Assembly: GCA_002256145.1 (NCBI GenBank)
Contig: NKIP01000006.1
Span: forward strand, 1-64,000
DNA: 64,000 nucleotides
Source: Comamonadaceae bacterium PBBC1
GTDB taxonomy: Bacteria; Pseudomonadota; Gammaproteobacteria; Burkholderiales; Burkholderiaceae_C
Direction of reading: 5' to 3'
The position numbers were made by a program, and so were the translations under genes. This document shows, in pieces, positions 19,336-30,824 of this stretch. Under the pieces are notes generated by a model. The model was not told where the DNA came from, did not search any database, and saw only the letters and a program-made list of their open reading frames with translations. How positions within the stretch are numbered: the stretch's first letter is position 1; each line of letters begins with the position of its first letter.

Positions 19336-20624
19336 GCTGCGTTCTCCCGGCGCTTGATTTCTTTTTCAATGTCGGTCTGAATCTCGCCCCAGTCACGCGC
19401 AAACTGCCTGCGGGCCAACTCAAACAAGCCCAAACCGGTCAGCATGACAAAGGCCGAGCCAAACCAGCTGTCCAAGCTCTTGGCATTCAGCGTGGCCCCC
19501 ATGAACTTGACCGTGTCACCCAAAGCCGAGTTGAGCTGCAAGTGATAAACCATCTCGATCATGGCCCCGGCACCCGCCAGCATGACGATGGCCGTGAGAC
19601 CCAAGCCCAAATAACTGGTCCAGATCTGGCGCAGTTTGCCGAACTTGGCGACCCGCAGGTTCATCATGATCAAACTGGCAATGCCGCCCGGTGCATACAT
19701 GACCATGAACAGGAACACCAGGCCCAGATAAAGCAGCCAGGCCTTGGTCAACTCGGACAGCAGCACAAAGGCAATGATCATCAAGATCGCGCCGATGATG
19801 GGGCCAAAAAAGAAGGTGGCTCCGCCCAAAAAGGTGAAGAGCAAATAAGCGCCCGAGCGCCCTGCCCCGACCACCTCGGCCGTCACGATTTCGAAGTTGA
19901 GTGCGCCCAAGCCCCCCGCAATGCCCGCAAAAAAGCCCGCAATGATGAAGGCCATGTAGCGCACGCGCTGGGTGTTGTAGCCGATGAACTCCACGCGCTC
20001 AGGGTTGTCGCGCACCGCATTCAAAATGCGGCCCAGCGGCGTTTGTGTGAAGGCATACATGAGCGCCACACTCACAAAGGTGTAGATGGCAATCAGGTAA
20101 TACACCTGAATCTGTGGGCCGTAGGTGATGCCAAAAAAGGCTTCACCCGCCACCCGGTTGCCCGAGACGCCCGCCTCACCCCCGAAAAACTCCGAGAACA
20201 TGAGTGACATGGCAAACACCAGTTCGGCCACGCCCAGCGTGATCATGGCAAACGGCGTGCCCGATTTTCGGGTGGTCACCCAGCCCAGCAAAATGGCAAA
20301 GCCCATGCCTGCCACGCCACCCACGATGGGCAGCAGGCTGACCGGGATGTTCAACTTGCCGCCACTCACGGCATTGAGCGCGTGAATCGCCATGTAAGAG
20401 CCCAAGCCGGTGTAAACCGCATGGCCAAAGCTCAACATGCCGCCTTGCCCCAACAAGATGTTGTAGGACAGGCAAGCAATGATGGCGATGCCCATTTGCG
20501 CCAGCATGGTCACCGACAGGTTGCTGGTAAAAACCAGCGGCGCAGCCAGCAAGACCAGGGCGAACAGGCTCCAGATGACCCAGCGGCCCACGTTGTAAGG
20601 TTTGAATTTGTAAACAGCAGCCAT
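19332..20624 (-). CDS. livM: ABC transporter permease (LivM-like)
   Basis: NILLGQGGMLSFGHAVYTGLGSYMAIHAL; multiple TM segments. Confidence 0.92.
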   Translation of the reverse strand: MAAVYKFKPYNVGRWVIWSLFALVLLAAPLVFTSNLSVTMLAQMGIAIIACLSYNILLGQGGMLSFGHAVYTGLGSYMAIHALNAVSGGKLNIPVSLLPIVGGVAGMGFAILLGWVTTRKSGTPFAMITLGVAELVFAMSLMFSEFFGGEAGVSGNRVAGEAFFGITYGPQIQVYYLIAIYTFVSVALMYAFTQTPLGRILNAVRDNPERVEFIGYNTQRVRYMAFIIAGFFAGIAGGLGALNFEIVTAEVVGAGRSGAYLLFTFLGGATFFFGPIIGAILMIIAFVLLSELTKAWLLYLGLVFLFMVMYAPGGIASLIMMNLRVAKFGKLRQIWTSYLGLGLTAIVMLAGAGAMIEMVYHLQLNSALGDTVKFMGATLNAKSLDSWFGSAFVMLTGLGLFELARRQFARDWGEIQTDIEKEIKRRENAA

Positions 20625-20627
20625 GTC

Positions 20628-21662
20628 TTAACCCTCGCGTGTGCCCAAAAGACCCTTGGGTCGGAAGATCAGAATCAACACCAAAAACAGGTAGGGCAAG
20701 ATGGGCGCGACCTGCGACAGCGTGAGCTTGGCAAAGGAGTTTTCCTGCGTAGCGGCCGACAAGGCCCAGCCCATGTCTTTGGCCAGCGTCAAGAAGGAAT
20801 AGTCAATGGCCACGGCAAAAGTCTGGATCACACCGATCAGGATAGACGCCAAAAAGGCCCCCGACAGCGAACCCATTCCGCCCACCACCACGACCACAAA
20901 AATGACCGAACCCACGGTGGCGGCCATGGCGGGCTCCGTGACGAAAGTGCTGCCGCCAATCACGCCGGCCAAACCGGCCAGGCCTGTGCCCGCACCAAAC
21001 ACCAGCATGAACACGCGTGGCACGTTGTGACCCAGCGACTCCACCATTTCGGGGTGGGTCAACGCGGCCTGAATGACCAAACCGATGCGGGTGCGGGTGA
21101 GCAAAAGCCACAAAGACATCAGCATCAACAGCGCCACCAGCATCATGAAGCCGCGTGTGGCCGGAAACGGTGAGCACACCACACGAATGGCGGCATCGGC
21201 TGCACTGCACATCTCGGCAGGCGCAGCGCCCCAGACCACACCCAGGCCGTTGACCGAGTGGTTGATCAGGGTAAAAGCTGAGCTGCGCAAAATTTCAGGC
21301 GGGGGAAACTCCACCGCAGTGCGGCCCCACACCAGCTGCACCAATTCCAGCACCACATAAGACAGGCCAAACGTGACCAGCAGTTCGGGCACATGGCCGA
21401 AGGGGTGGACTTTGCGCAAGGTGACACGCTCAAAAACGGCACCACAAGCCCCGACCAAGAGGGGGGCCACAACCAAGGCAGGCCAAAAGCCGATCCACCC
21501 GGTGAGGGTGTAACCGAAATAGGCCCCGATCATGTAAAAACTGGCGTGCGCAAAGTTGAGCACACCCATCATGCTGAAAATCAGCGTCAGCCCGGAGCTG
21601 AGCATGAAGAGCAACAGTCCGTAACTGAGACCGTTGAGCATGGAGATGATGAAAAACTCCAT
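20628..21662 (-). CDS. livH: ABC transporter permease (LivH-like)
   Basis: Start trimmed to MEFFIISMLNGLSYGLLLFMLSSGLTLIFSMMGVLNFAHASFYMIGAY. Confidence 0.9.
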   Translation of the reverse strand: MEFFIISMLNGLSYGLLLFMLSSGLTLIFSMMGVLNFAHASFYMIGAYFGYTLTGWIGFWPALVVAPLLVGACGAVFERVTLRKVHPFGHVPELLVTFGLSYVVLELVQLVWGRTAVEFPPPEILRSSAFTLINHSVNGLGVVWGAAPAEMCSAADAAIRVVCSPFPATRGFMMLVALLMLMSLWLLLTRTRIGLVIQAALTHPEMVESLGHNVPRVFMLVFGAGTGLAGLAGVIGGSTFVTEPAMAATVGSVIFVVVVVGGMGSLSGAFLASILIGVIQTFAVAIDYSFLTLAKDMGWALSAATQENSFAKLTLSQVAPILPYLFLVLILIFRPKGLLGTREG

Positions 21663-21754
21663 AAAAACTTTCCAGACCCTCTGGGGTCTAACAACGTTAC
21701 CGAAAGTGGGTTTGAACACTCAAACCCCAACCACACCCAAGGCACAAGCCCATG

Positions 21755-21786
21755 AAAAAGCCCGATGAACATCACGTTGATCGGGC
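21755..21786 (-). terminator. Intra-operon terminator/attenuator between substrate-binding protein and permease genes
   Basis: Minus strand GCCCGAT-CAACGTGATGTTC-ATCGGGCTTTTT. Confidence 0.7.
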
Positions 21787-21865
21787 CTGAACCCTCTCAT
21801 CTTGCACAGAACAGAACCACAGGCTCTGTGCTGCACAAGACTGGCCGCCAAGCGGCACCCTTTGA

Positions 21866-23098
21866 TTAGCCAGGGCGTTTCATCTGGCAGCTGGTAGGCG
21901 TGCTGGAGACGTAAGACGGGAACTCCTTGACCGGGGCCAAGGTCATGCCGGTGTTCTCGGGGCTGTAGGGGTACTTTTTGTCCGCCTTTTGCCACACGGT
22001 CATCCACAAAGGCTGCTGCATTTGGTGGTCAGTCTTGCGCATTTCCACATCACCGTGGTAGCTCTTGAACTTCAGACCCGACAAAGCTGCGGCTACTTTG
22101 ACCGGGTCGGTCGACTTGGCTTTGGCCATGGCTTCACCCAAGGCGCTGTAAATCGTGACCACAGAACCTGTGTAGAAGTCGTCGTTGAACTTTTGCTTGA
22201 ACTCGGCCATCCACTTGCCCATGTCACCACCCATGTTGTAGTGGTTGTAGGCAATTTGATAAACACGACCTGCACCGGTTTGGCCCAAAGCCGTTGGTGT
22301 GCCCGTCACGCCTGTGTAGTAGGTGTAGAACTTGCCGGTGTAGCCGCCTTCGTTGGCCGCCTTGACCAGCAAGGCCAGGTCAGAGCCCCAGTTGCCGGTG
22401 ATCACAGTGTCGGCACCCGAGGCCTTGATTTTGGCAATGTAGGGCGAGAAGTCACGCACTTGGGCCAAGGGGTGCAGGTCTTCACCCACGATTTGCACAT
22501 CGGTGCGCTTGCGGGCCAGGTTTTCCTTGGCGAACTTGGCGACCTGGTGGCCGTGCGAGTAGTTCTGGTTGAACAGGTACACCTTCTTGATGTCTTTGTC
22601 GTCCTTCATGAAGGTGGTCATGGCCTCGATCTTCATCGAGGTGTCGGCGTCAAAGCGGAAGTGCCAGTAGCTGCACTTGCTGTTGGTGAAGTCCGGGTCC
22701 ACCGCAGAGTGGTTCAGGAAAATGATTTCCTTGCCGGGGTTGCGCTCGTTGTGCTTGTTGACCGCTTCGATCAAGGCACCAGCCACCGAAGAGCCGTTGC
22801 CTTGGGTGATGTAACGCACGCCTTGGTCCATGGCGGCTTTGAGCGCGTTCAAGCTTTCAGCGGGGCTCAACTTGTTGTCGATGCCAATCACCTCAAACTT
22901 GACACCTGCGGGGTTGGTCTTGCTGAATTTTTCAGCGAAGAACTGAAAGCTCTTGAGCTGGTTGCTGCCCACAGGGGCCATCAGGCCAGACAGCGGATCG
23001 ATCCAGGCGATCTTGACGGTTTCGCCCTTTTGCGCATAAGCGCCCATGGAGCAAGCGGCCAGGGCTGCGGCTGCGATCAGACGGGTGGTGGTTTTCAT
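21866..23098 (-). CDS. ABC transporter periplasmic substrate-binding protein (LivK-like)
   Basis: Signal peptide MKTTTRLIAAAALAACSMGAYAQ; VKIAWIDPLSGLMAPVGSNQLKSFQF. Confidence 0.9.
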   Translation of the reverse strand: MKTTTRLIAAAALAACSMGAYAQKGETVKIAWIDPLSGLMAPVGSNQLKSFQFFAEKFSKTNPAGVKFEVIGIDNKLSPAESLNALKAAMDQGVRYITQGNGSSVAGALIEAVNKHNERNPGKEIIFLNHSAVDPDFTNSKCSYWHFRFDADTSMKIEAMTTFMKDDKDIKKVYLFNQNYSHGHQVAKFAKENLARKRTDVQIVGEDLHPLAQVRDFSPYIAKIKASGADTVITGNWGSDLALLVKAANEGGYTGKFYTYYTGVTGTPTALGQTGAGRVYQIAYNHYNMGGDMGKWMAEFKQKFNDDFYTGSVVTIYSALGEAMAKAKSTDPVKVAAALSGLKFKSYHGDVEMRKTDHQMQQPLWMTVWQKADKKYPYSPENTGMTLAPVKEFPSYVSSTPTSCQMKRPG

Positions 23099-23237
23099 TC
23101 AAGGTCTCCTGCGTGGTTAATCGGAACAGCTTCAGGGTAACCGCTGCGGCAACAAATGCGCTCGGGGTTTGCCCCTAAGGCTTATCACCCGTGCGACTTC
23201 ATCATGCAAGTCGACTCGCACACGGGTATCTTTCGGC

Positions 23238-24908
<1,671 letters not shown>

Positions 24909-24983
24909 TGTGCACCGGCAACACAGCGCGACCCCAGTTAAAACCCGCCAAACAGCGGGTGCTTGTCAAGGGCGTGACAATCG

Positions 24984-26537
24984 GTGCCCATGTCATCTGC
25001 CCCTTTGGAAACCCCCACCAGTCCTGCCAGCCCCTTGCCCGTGCTGGACTGGACACACCGCCTGACCCAATTGGGCCCTCGTTTTTTCACGCCCCTGCAG
25101 CCCACGCCTGTGGCCGCGCCACGCTGGGCCGCCCGCAACGATGCTTTGCGGTCCGAACTGGGCTGGCCCACACAACTCTTTGACGACGACCACCTGCAAG
25201 CCTTCGCGGGCAACGCACTCATGGTGGGCTCCCAGCCGATGGCCACGGTGTACAGCGGGCACCAATTTGGCCAATGGGCCGGGCAGCTGGGCGACGGGCG
25301 GGCCATCTGGCTGGGCGAGGCCCAATCTGTGCAAGGCCCGCAAGAGATTCAGCTCAAAGGCGCGGGCCGCACACCCTACTCGCGCGGCGGCGATGGCCGG
25401 GCTGTGCTGCGCTCCAGCATCCGCGAATACCTGTGCAGCGAAGCCATGCACGGCCTGGGCATTGCCACCACCCGGGCGCTGTGCCTGGTGGCTTCGCCCG
25501 AACCCGTGCGCCGCGAAACCCTCGAAACCGCCGCCATCGTCGCCCGCGTCGCCCCCAGCTTTTTGCGCTTTGGCCACTTCGAGCATTTTTCAGCCCAAGG
25601 CGACACCGACAGCCTGCGCACCCTGGCCGACCACGCGATCGCCCACCACCTGCCCGAATGCCTCGAACGCGCCGAGCGCTGGCAAGGCAATGTGTACGCC
25701 GCCCTGCTCGATGAAGTGCAAGAGCGCACCGCCCAATTGCTCGCCCAATGGCAGGCGGTGGGCTTTTGCCACGGCGTCATGAACACCGACAACATGAGCC
25801 TGCTGGGCTTGACCATCGACTACGGCCCCTTCCAGTTCATGGACAGCTTTGACCCCGGTCACATCTGCAACCACTCGGACCACCAAGGGCGCTACGCCTA
25901 CGGACGCCAACCCAACGTGGCCTATTGGAATTTGTACTGCCTGGCGCAGGCGCTGGCCCCCTTGATCGATGACCACGACATGACGCTGCAGGTGCTGGAG
26001 GGCTATAAAACCCTGTTCCCCCGCTACTTGGGCGATGCCATGCGGGCCAAACTGGGCTTGACCGGCGACTTGGCCCCCGAATCCGAGCGCGAAGCCGACT
26101 GGACCCTCGTTGAAGACCTGATGCAACTCATGGCGGCAGAAAAAGTCGACTTCACCCTGTTTTGGCGGCAACTGAGCCAAGCCGTGGTGCATCAATCCAA
26201 GGCCACGACACTGACCGATGCGGGCTGGAGCGCCGTGACCGATCTGGTGCTGGACCGCCCTCGCCTGCTGGCCTGGCTGGCCCGTTACACCACACGGGCG
26301 GGGCAGTCAAATTTGGCGGCCATGGGCCAGCACATGCTGCAAACCAACCCCAAGTTTGTGCTGCGCAACCACCTGGCCGAAATGGCCATTCGCCAAGCCC
26401 AAGCGGGTGACTTCTCGGAAATTGAGACCCTCCACAACTTGTTAAAGTCCCCCTTCGACGAGCATCCTGGCATGCAAGCCTATGCCGATTTGCCGCCCGA
26501 CTGGGCGACCCAACTGGAAATCAGCTGTTCATCATGA
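24984..26537 (+). CDS. selO: Protein adenylyltransferase SelO (YdiU family)
   Basis: [84 protein letters not shown]. Confidence 0.95.
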   Translation: MPMSSAPLETPTSPASPLPVLDWTHRLTQLGPRFFTPLQPTPVAAPRWAARNDALRSELGWPTQLFDDDHLQAFAGNALMVGSQPMATVYSGHQFGQWAGQLGDGRAIWLGEAQSVQGPQEIQLKGAGRTPYSRGGDGRAVLRSSIREYLCSEAMHGLGIATTRALCLVASPEPVRRETLETAAIVARVAPSFLRFGHFEHFSAQGDTDSLRTLADHAIAHHLPECLERAERWQGNVYAALLDEVQERTAQLLAQWQAVGFCHGVMNTDNMSLLGLTIDYGPFQFMDSFDPGHICNHSDHQGRYAYGRQPNVAYWNLYCLAQALAPLIDDHDMTLQVLEGYKTLFPRYLGDAMRAKLGLTGDLAPESEREADWTLVEDLMQLMAAEKVDFTLFWRQLSQAVVHQSKATTLTDAGWSAVTDLVLDRPRLLAWLARYTTRAGQSNLAAMGQHMLQTNPKFVLRNHLAEMAIRQAQAGDFSEIETLHNLLKSPFDEHPGMQAYADLPPDWATQLEISCSS

Positions 26538-26941
26538 GCAAAATCACCAAAACCGACCAAGAGTGGCGCGAGCTGCTGGCCGCCAAAGGGGCAGAGCCTG
26601 TGGCCTACGCCGTCACGCGCCAGGCCGCCACCGAGCGCCCGTTCACCGGCAAATACGAGGGCCACTGGTCCAGCGGCATTTACCGCTGCATCTGCTGCGA
26701 CGCTGAACTCTTCAAATCCGACACCAAATTTGACGCCGGCTGCGGCTGGCCCAGCTTCTCACAAGCCTCGACCGACGGGGCCATCGAAGAGCGCGTGGAC
26801 AACAGCCACGGCATGCGACGGGTCGAAACCGTGTGCGCCCAATGCGGCGCGCACCTGGGCCATGTGTTCGAAGACGGCCCTGCGCCCACGGGCCTGCGCT
26901 ACTGCATGAACTCCGCCTCGTTAGACTTCGAGGCTTCCTGA
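26534..26941 (+). CDS. msrB: Peptide-methionine (R)-S-oxide reductase MsrB
   Basis: [58 protein letters not shown]; overlaps the selO stop. Confidence 0.96.
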   Translation: MSKITKTDQEWRELLAAKGAEPVAYAVTRQAATERPFTGKYEGHWSSGIYRCICCDAELFKSDTKFDAGCGWPSFSQASTDGAIEERVDNSHGMRRVETVCAQCGAHLGHVFEDGPAPTGLRYCMNSASLDFEAS

Positions 26942-26984
26942 TCCCAACCGGCTGCCCTTTTGGTGCAGCCTACGCACCCATTTC

Positions 26985-27527
26985 ATGAAATTCATCCTCG
27001 ACTTTTTCCCCATCCTGCTGTTTTTTGGCGCTTACAAGATGGGCGACATCTACACCGCTACGGCGGTGCTCATGGGCGCCACCGTGCTGCAAACGGCCAT
27101 CATTTACAAAATGGACGGCAAACTGCAGACCATGCACAAGATCACGCTGGTGCTGGTGCTGGGCTTTGGTGCCCTGACCCTGGGCCTGCATGACGAGCGC
27201 TTCATCAAGTGGAAACCCACGTTGTTGTACTCGGGCCTGGCCATTGCTTTGGCCGTGGCGCATTGGTTTTTAAAGAAAAACTTCCTGCACATGCTGCTGG
27301 GCACGCAACTGCAGCTGCCCCATGCCGTGTGGAACCGCCTGAACCTGTCGTGGATGCTGTACTGCGTTTTCATGGCCACCATCAATGCCTACGTGGCGCA
27401 CTATTTCAGCACCGAAGACTGGGTGAACTTCAAGCTCTGGGGCTATGTGTTCCCAGTGGTGTTCATCTTGGGTCAAGGGCTCTACATCTCGCGCTTTTTG
27501 CCCAAAGACGAGGACAAGCAGCCATGA
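26985..27527 (+). CDS. yciB: Septation protein A / YciB family inner-membrane protein
   Basis: [30 protein letters not shown]..., [19 protein letters not shown]. Confidence 0.92.
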   Translation: MKFILDFFPILLFFGAYKMGDIYTATAVLMGATVLQTAIIYKMDGKLQTMHKITLVLVLGFGALTLGLHDERFIKWKPTLLYSGLAIALAVAHWFLKKNFLHMLLGTQLQLPHAVWNRLNLSWMLYCVFMATINAYVAHYFSTEDWVNFKLWGYVFPVVFILGQGLYISRFLPKDEDKQP

Positions 27528-27796
27528 ACCAGGCCACTTTGCCCCTGAGCGCCCAAATCCACGCCCGCCTGACCGAGCGTTTGCAACCTACTGAACTGCG
27601 TGTCACCGACGAGAGCGCTGCACATGCCGGCCACATGGGGGCCAACGACAGTGGCCAAGGCACCCACATGCGGGTGTGCATTGCTTCACCTTTGTTTACA
27701 GGCATCAGCCGCGTTCAGCGCCATCGCCTTGTGTATGATGCGCTGCAAGATTTCATTGACCAGGGCTTGCATGCCTTGGCCATCGAGCTGATCTGA
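27524..27796 (+). CDS. BolA family protein
   Basis: ATG at 27524 overlaps yci[41 protein letters not shown]...[17 protein letters not shown]. Confidence 0.88.
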   Translation: MNQATLPLSAQIHARLTERLQPTELRVTDESAAHAGHMGANDSGQGTHMRVCIASPLFTGISRVQRHRLVYDALQDFIDQGLHALAIELI

Positions 27797-27800
27797 ATCC

Positions 27801-27836
27801 GGGCCGTCACCCACATCGGTGGCAGCCCCTTTTTTT
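27801..27836 (+). terminator. Rho-independent terminator after BolA gene
   Basis: GGGCCGTCACCCACATCGGTGGCAGCCCCTTTTTTT. Confidence 0.65.
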
Positions 27837-27881
27837 GAACCCTTCACTTACACCTGACACAACGTCATTGAGGAAAAAAAG

Positions 27882-28655
27882 ATGAAAAAGCAAATGCTCA
27901 GCGCCGCTTTGGTGGCCCTGTTGGCGGTACCCGCCATGGCACAAAACTTGGCCGTGGTCAACGGCAAGCCCGTGCCATCTTCGCGCGTCAAAGCGCTGCA
28001 GCAGCAAGTTGAAGCCTCTGGCCGCCCGGTCACCCCCGAAGTGCTGGCCCAGATCAAAGAAGAGCTGATCGCCCGCGAAGTGTTCATGCAAGAAGCCCGC
28101 AAGCGCGGCCTGGACGCCAGCGACGATTACAAAACCCAGCTGGAACTGGCCCGTCAAACCATCTTGATCCGCCAGTTGTTTGCCGACTTTCAAAAGAAAA
28201 ACCCCGTCACCGATGCCGACATCAAGGCCGAATACGACAAGTTTGCTGCGGCCAACGGTGGCAAGGAATACCGTGCACGTCACATTTTGGTCGAGACCGA
28301 AGCCGACGCCAAAGCCCTGATCGCCGAAATCAAAAAAGGCGGCAGCTTTGAAGAGTTGGCCAAAAAAGCCTCCAAAGACCCAGGCTCTGGCGCCAACGGT
28401 GGTGACCTGGATTGGGCCGCAGCGGGCAGCTACGTGCCCGAGTTCTCGGTTGCCATGACCAAGCTCGAAAAAGGCCAAATGACCGACACGCCCGTCAAGA
28501 GCCAATTTGGCTTCCACATCATCCGCGTTGACGACGTGCGTGAAGCCCAGTTGCCCAAGCTCGACGAGGTCAAACCCCAGATTTCACAGCAGCTGCAACA
28601 GCAAAAACTGGCCAAGTTCCAGGAAGACCTGCGCAGCAAAGCCAAGATTCAGTGA
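27882..28655 (+). CDS. Periplasmic parvulin-type peptidyl-prolyl isomerase
   Basis: Signal peptide; EYRARHILVETEADAKALIAEIKKGGSFEELAKKASKDPGSGANGGDLDW. Confidence 0.93.
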   Translation: MKKQMLSAALVALLAVPAMAQNLAVVNGKPVPSSRVKALQQQVEASGRPVTPEVLAQIKEELIAREVFMQEARKRGLDASDDYKTQLELARQTILIRQLFADFQKKNPVTDADIKAEYDKFAAANGGKEYRARHILVETEADAKALIAEIKKGGSFEELAKKASKDPGSGANGGDLDWAAAGSYVPEFSVAMTKLEKGQMTDTPVKSQFGFHIIRVDDVREAQLPKLDEVKPQISQQLQQQKLAKFQEDLRSKAKIQ

Positions 28656-28681
28656 TCTGAGTTCTTGCTGCTTGCAACCCC

Positions 28682-28707
28682 AAAACGCGGCTTCGGCCGC
28701 GTTTTTT
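28682..28707 (+). terminator. Rho-independent terminator (TTCG tetraloop)
   Basis: AAAACGCGGC-TTCG-GCCGCGTTTTTT. Confidence 0.92.
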
Positions 28708-28733
28708 CTTTCAAGCTGGGATAATCGCACCCC

Positions 28734-30704
28734 ATGCAGCCCCACCACCTCGAACTCCTCGCCCCCGCCCGTACCTTCGACATCGGCATCGAAGCCATCA
28801 ACCATGGGGCGGACGCGGTCTACATTGGCGGCCCGTCTTTTGGGGCGCGCTCCACGGCGGACAACAGCATCCAGGACATCGCCAAGCTGGTGCAATACGC
28901 GCACCGCTTTCACAGCCGGATTTTTGTCACGCTCAACACCATCTTGCGTGATGACGAGCTGGAAGGTGCGCGCAAGCTGGCATGGCAGCTGTACGACGCG
29001 GGTGTGGACGCGCTGATCGTGCAAGACATGGGTTTGCTGGAGATCGACATGCCGCCGATCCAGCTGCACGCCAGCACCCAAACCGACATTCGCACGCCCG
29101 AGAAAGCCAAGTTTTTGCAAGACGCAGGTCTGTCGCAAATCGTATTGGCCCGTGAACTCACATTGCCACAGATCAGTGCCATCCGCGATGTGATCGACAC
29201 CGAACGCACCGTGATCGAATTCTTCGTGCACGGCGCTTTGTGCGTGGCCTACAGCGGCCAATGCTTCATCAGCCACGCCCACACCGGCCGCAGCGCCAAC
29301 CGGGGCGATTGCTCGCAAGCGTGCCGCCTGCCCTACGAGGTCAAAGACGCGCAAGGCCGCATCGTGGCGCACGACAAGCATGTGCTGAGCATGAAGGACA
29401 ACAACCAGAGCGAGAACCTGCGCGATCTGGTGGACGCGGGCATCCGCAGCTTCAAAATTGAAGGCCGCTACAAGGACATGGCCTATGTGAAAAACATCAC
29501 GGCCCATTACCGCAAGCTGTTTGACGAAGTGCTGAGCGAGCGCCCGGAGTTGGCTGCCGCCTCACACGGCCGCACCACCTTCAGCTTCGAGCCCGACCCG
29601 AACCAGAACTTCAACCGCGAGTTCACCGACTACTTTGTGCAGGGCCGCAAAGAAGACATTGGCGCGTTTGACACACCCAAAAACCCCGGCCAGCCGATTG
29701 GGTGGGTCAGCAAGGTCACGCCCGAGCACGTCGAAATCACCACCGACGACCCGACCACCGAACTGCACAACGGCGATGGCCTGTGTTACTACGACCTGCA
29801 AAAAGAACTGGTGGGCCTGCAAATCAACCGCGCCGAAGCGCAAAAAGCCAAAGGGGTTTGGCGACTGTTCCCCAAAGACCCGATGGACGGCTTCAAAGAT
29901 TTGCGCCAAGGCGTGCAGGTCAACCGCAACCGCGACATGAGCTGGGTGCGCACGCTGGACAAAAAATCGGCTGAGCGCCGCATGGGTGTGTGGATGCAAC
30001 TGGCAGAAAACAAAGATGGGCTGCAACTGACCCTGACCGACGAGGTCGGCCACAGCGCCACGGCGCACATGGCCATCGCCTGGCAAGCCCCCAAAGATGC
30101 CGCCCAAGCCGAGGACAAACTCAAAACCGCCTTGGGCAAACTGGGCGACACCTTGTTTGAACCGCTGGATGTTCAAGTCGCCCTGCCCCGCCCCTGGTTT
30201 GTGCCGCCCTCTCAGCTCAACGCCTTGCGCCGCGACGCCGTGCAGGCGCTGGAAACGGCACGCGCTCAAGGCCTGCACCGCCTGCCGCGTGCCGTGCCGG
30301 TGGAGCCGCCCGTGGCTTACCCCGAAGACACGCTCACCTATTTGGCCAATGTGTTCAACCAAAAAGCCCGCGATTTTTACGCCAAACACGGCGTGAAGGT
30401 CATCGATGCGGCCTATGAAAGCCAGGAAGAATTGGGCGAAGTGAGCCTGATGATCACCAAACACTGCGTGCGCTTTAGCCTCAGCCTGTGCCCCAAACAG
30501 GCCAAAGGCGTGACGGGCGTGCAGGGCACCGTGAAAGCCGAGCCCATGCAGCTGATCAATGGCAAGGAAAAACTCACCCTGCGTTTTGACTGCAAACCCT
30601 GCGAAATGCATGTGGTGGGCAAGATCAAAAAATCGGTGCTCAACGCCGTGCCGGAAAGCCCGGTGCAGTTTTACAAGACACGGCCTGTGGTGGGACTGCA
30701 CTGA
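28734..30704 (+). CDS. U32 family peptidase-like RNA-modifying protein (RlhA/YdcP-like size)
   Basis: 656 aa; U32 signature EFFVHGALCVAYSGQCFIS...NRGDCSQACRLPYEV; FKIEGRYKDMAYV. Confidence 0.9.
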   Translation: MQPHHLELLAPARTFDIGIEAINHGADAVYIGGPSFGARSTADNSIQDIAKLVQYAHRFHSRIFVTLNTILRDDELEGARKLAWQLYDAGVDALIVQDMGLLEIDMPPIQLHASTQTDIRTPEKAKFLQDAGLSQIVLARELTLPQISAIRDVIDTERTVIEFFVHGALCVAYSGQCFISHAHTGRSANRGDCSQACRLPYEVKDAQGRIVAHDKHVLSMKDNNQSENLRDLVDAGIRSFKIEGRYKDMAYVKNITAHYRKLFDEVLSERPELAAASHGRTTFSFEPDPNQNFNREFTDYFVQGRKEDIGAFDTPKNPGQPIGWVSKVTPEHVEITTDDPTTELHNGDGLCYYDLQKELVGLQINRAEAQKAKGVWRLFPKDPMDGFKDLRQGVQVNRNRDMSWVRTLDKKSAERRMGVWMQLAENKDGLQLTLTDEVGHSATAHMAIAWQAPKDAAQAEDKLKTALGKLGDTLFEPLDVQVALPRPWFVPPSQLNALRRDAVQALETARAQGLHRLPRAVPVEPPVAYPEDTLTYLANVFNQKARDFYAKHGVKVIDAAYESQEELGEVSLMITKHCVRFSLSLCPKQAKGVTGVQGTVKAEPMQLINGKEKLTLRFDCKPCEMHVVGKIKKSVLNAVPESPVQFYKTRPVVGLH

Positions 30705-30785
30705 ACGGCTGAGATCGTTCAGCTCTAGGGGGCAACAAGGCGCATGCCTTGATGGTCGTTTTAAATTTGTTCATTCCATGCTTAA

Positions 30786-30812
30786 ATTGATAAAAATTTT
30801 ATTTTTATCAAT
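30786..30812. promoter_or_regulatory. Perfect AT-only inverted repeat upstream of histidine kinase
   Basis: ATTGATAAAAAT-TTT-ATTTTTATCAAT (12-3-12), ending 12 bp before the ATG at 30825. Confidence 0.55.
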
Positions 30813-30824
30813 AAATGACCCAGC

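Noticed and set aside
23189-23228. Imperfect hairpin between the acyl-CoA ligase and substrate-binding protein genes (ACCCGTGCGACTT...)
   Set aside because: Irregular arms and no T-tract; not strong enough for a regulatory call.
30701-30722. CTGAACG-N8-CGTTCAG inverted repeat after the U32 gene as a terminator
   Set aside because: No T-tract and only a 7-bp stem; too weak to call.
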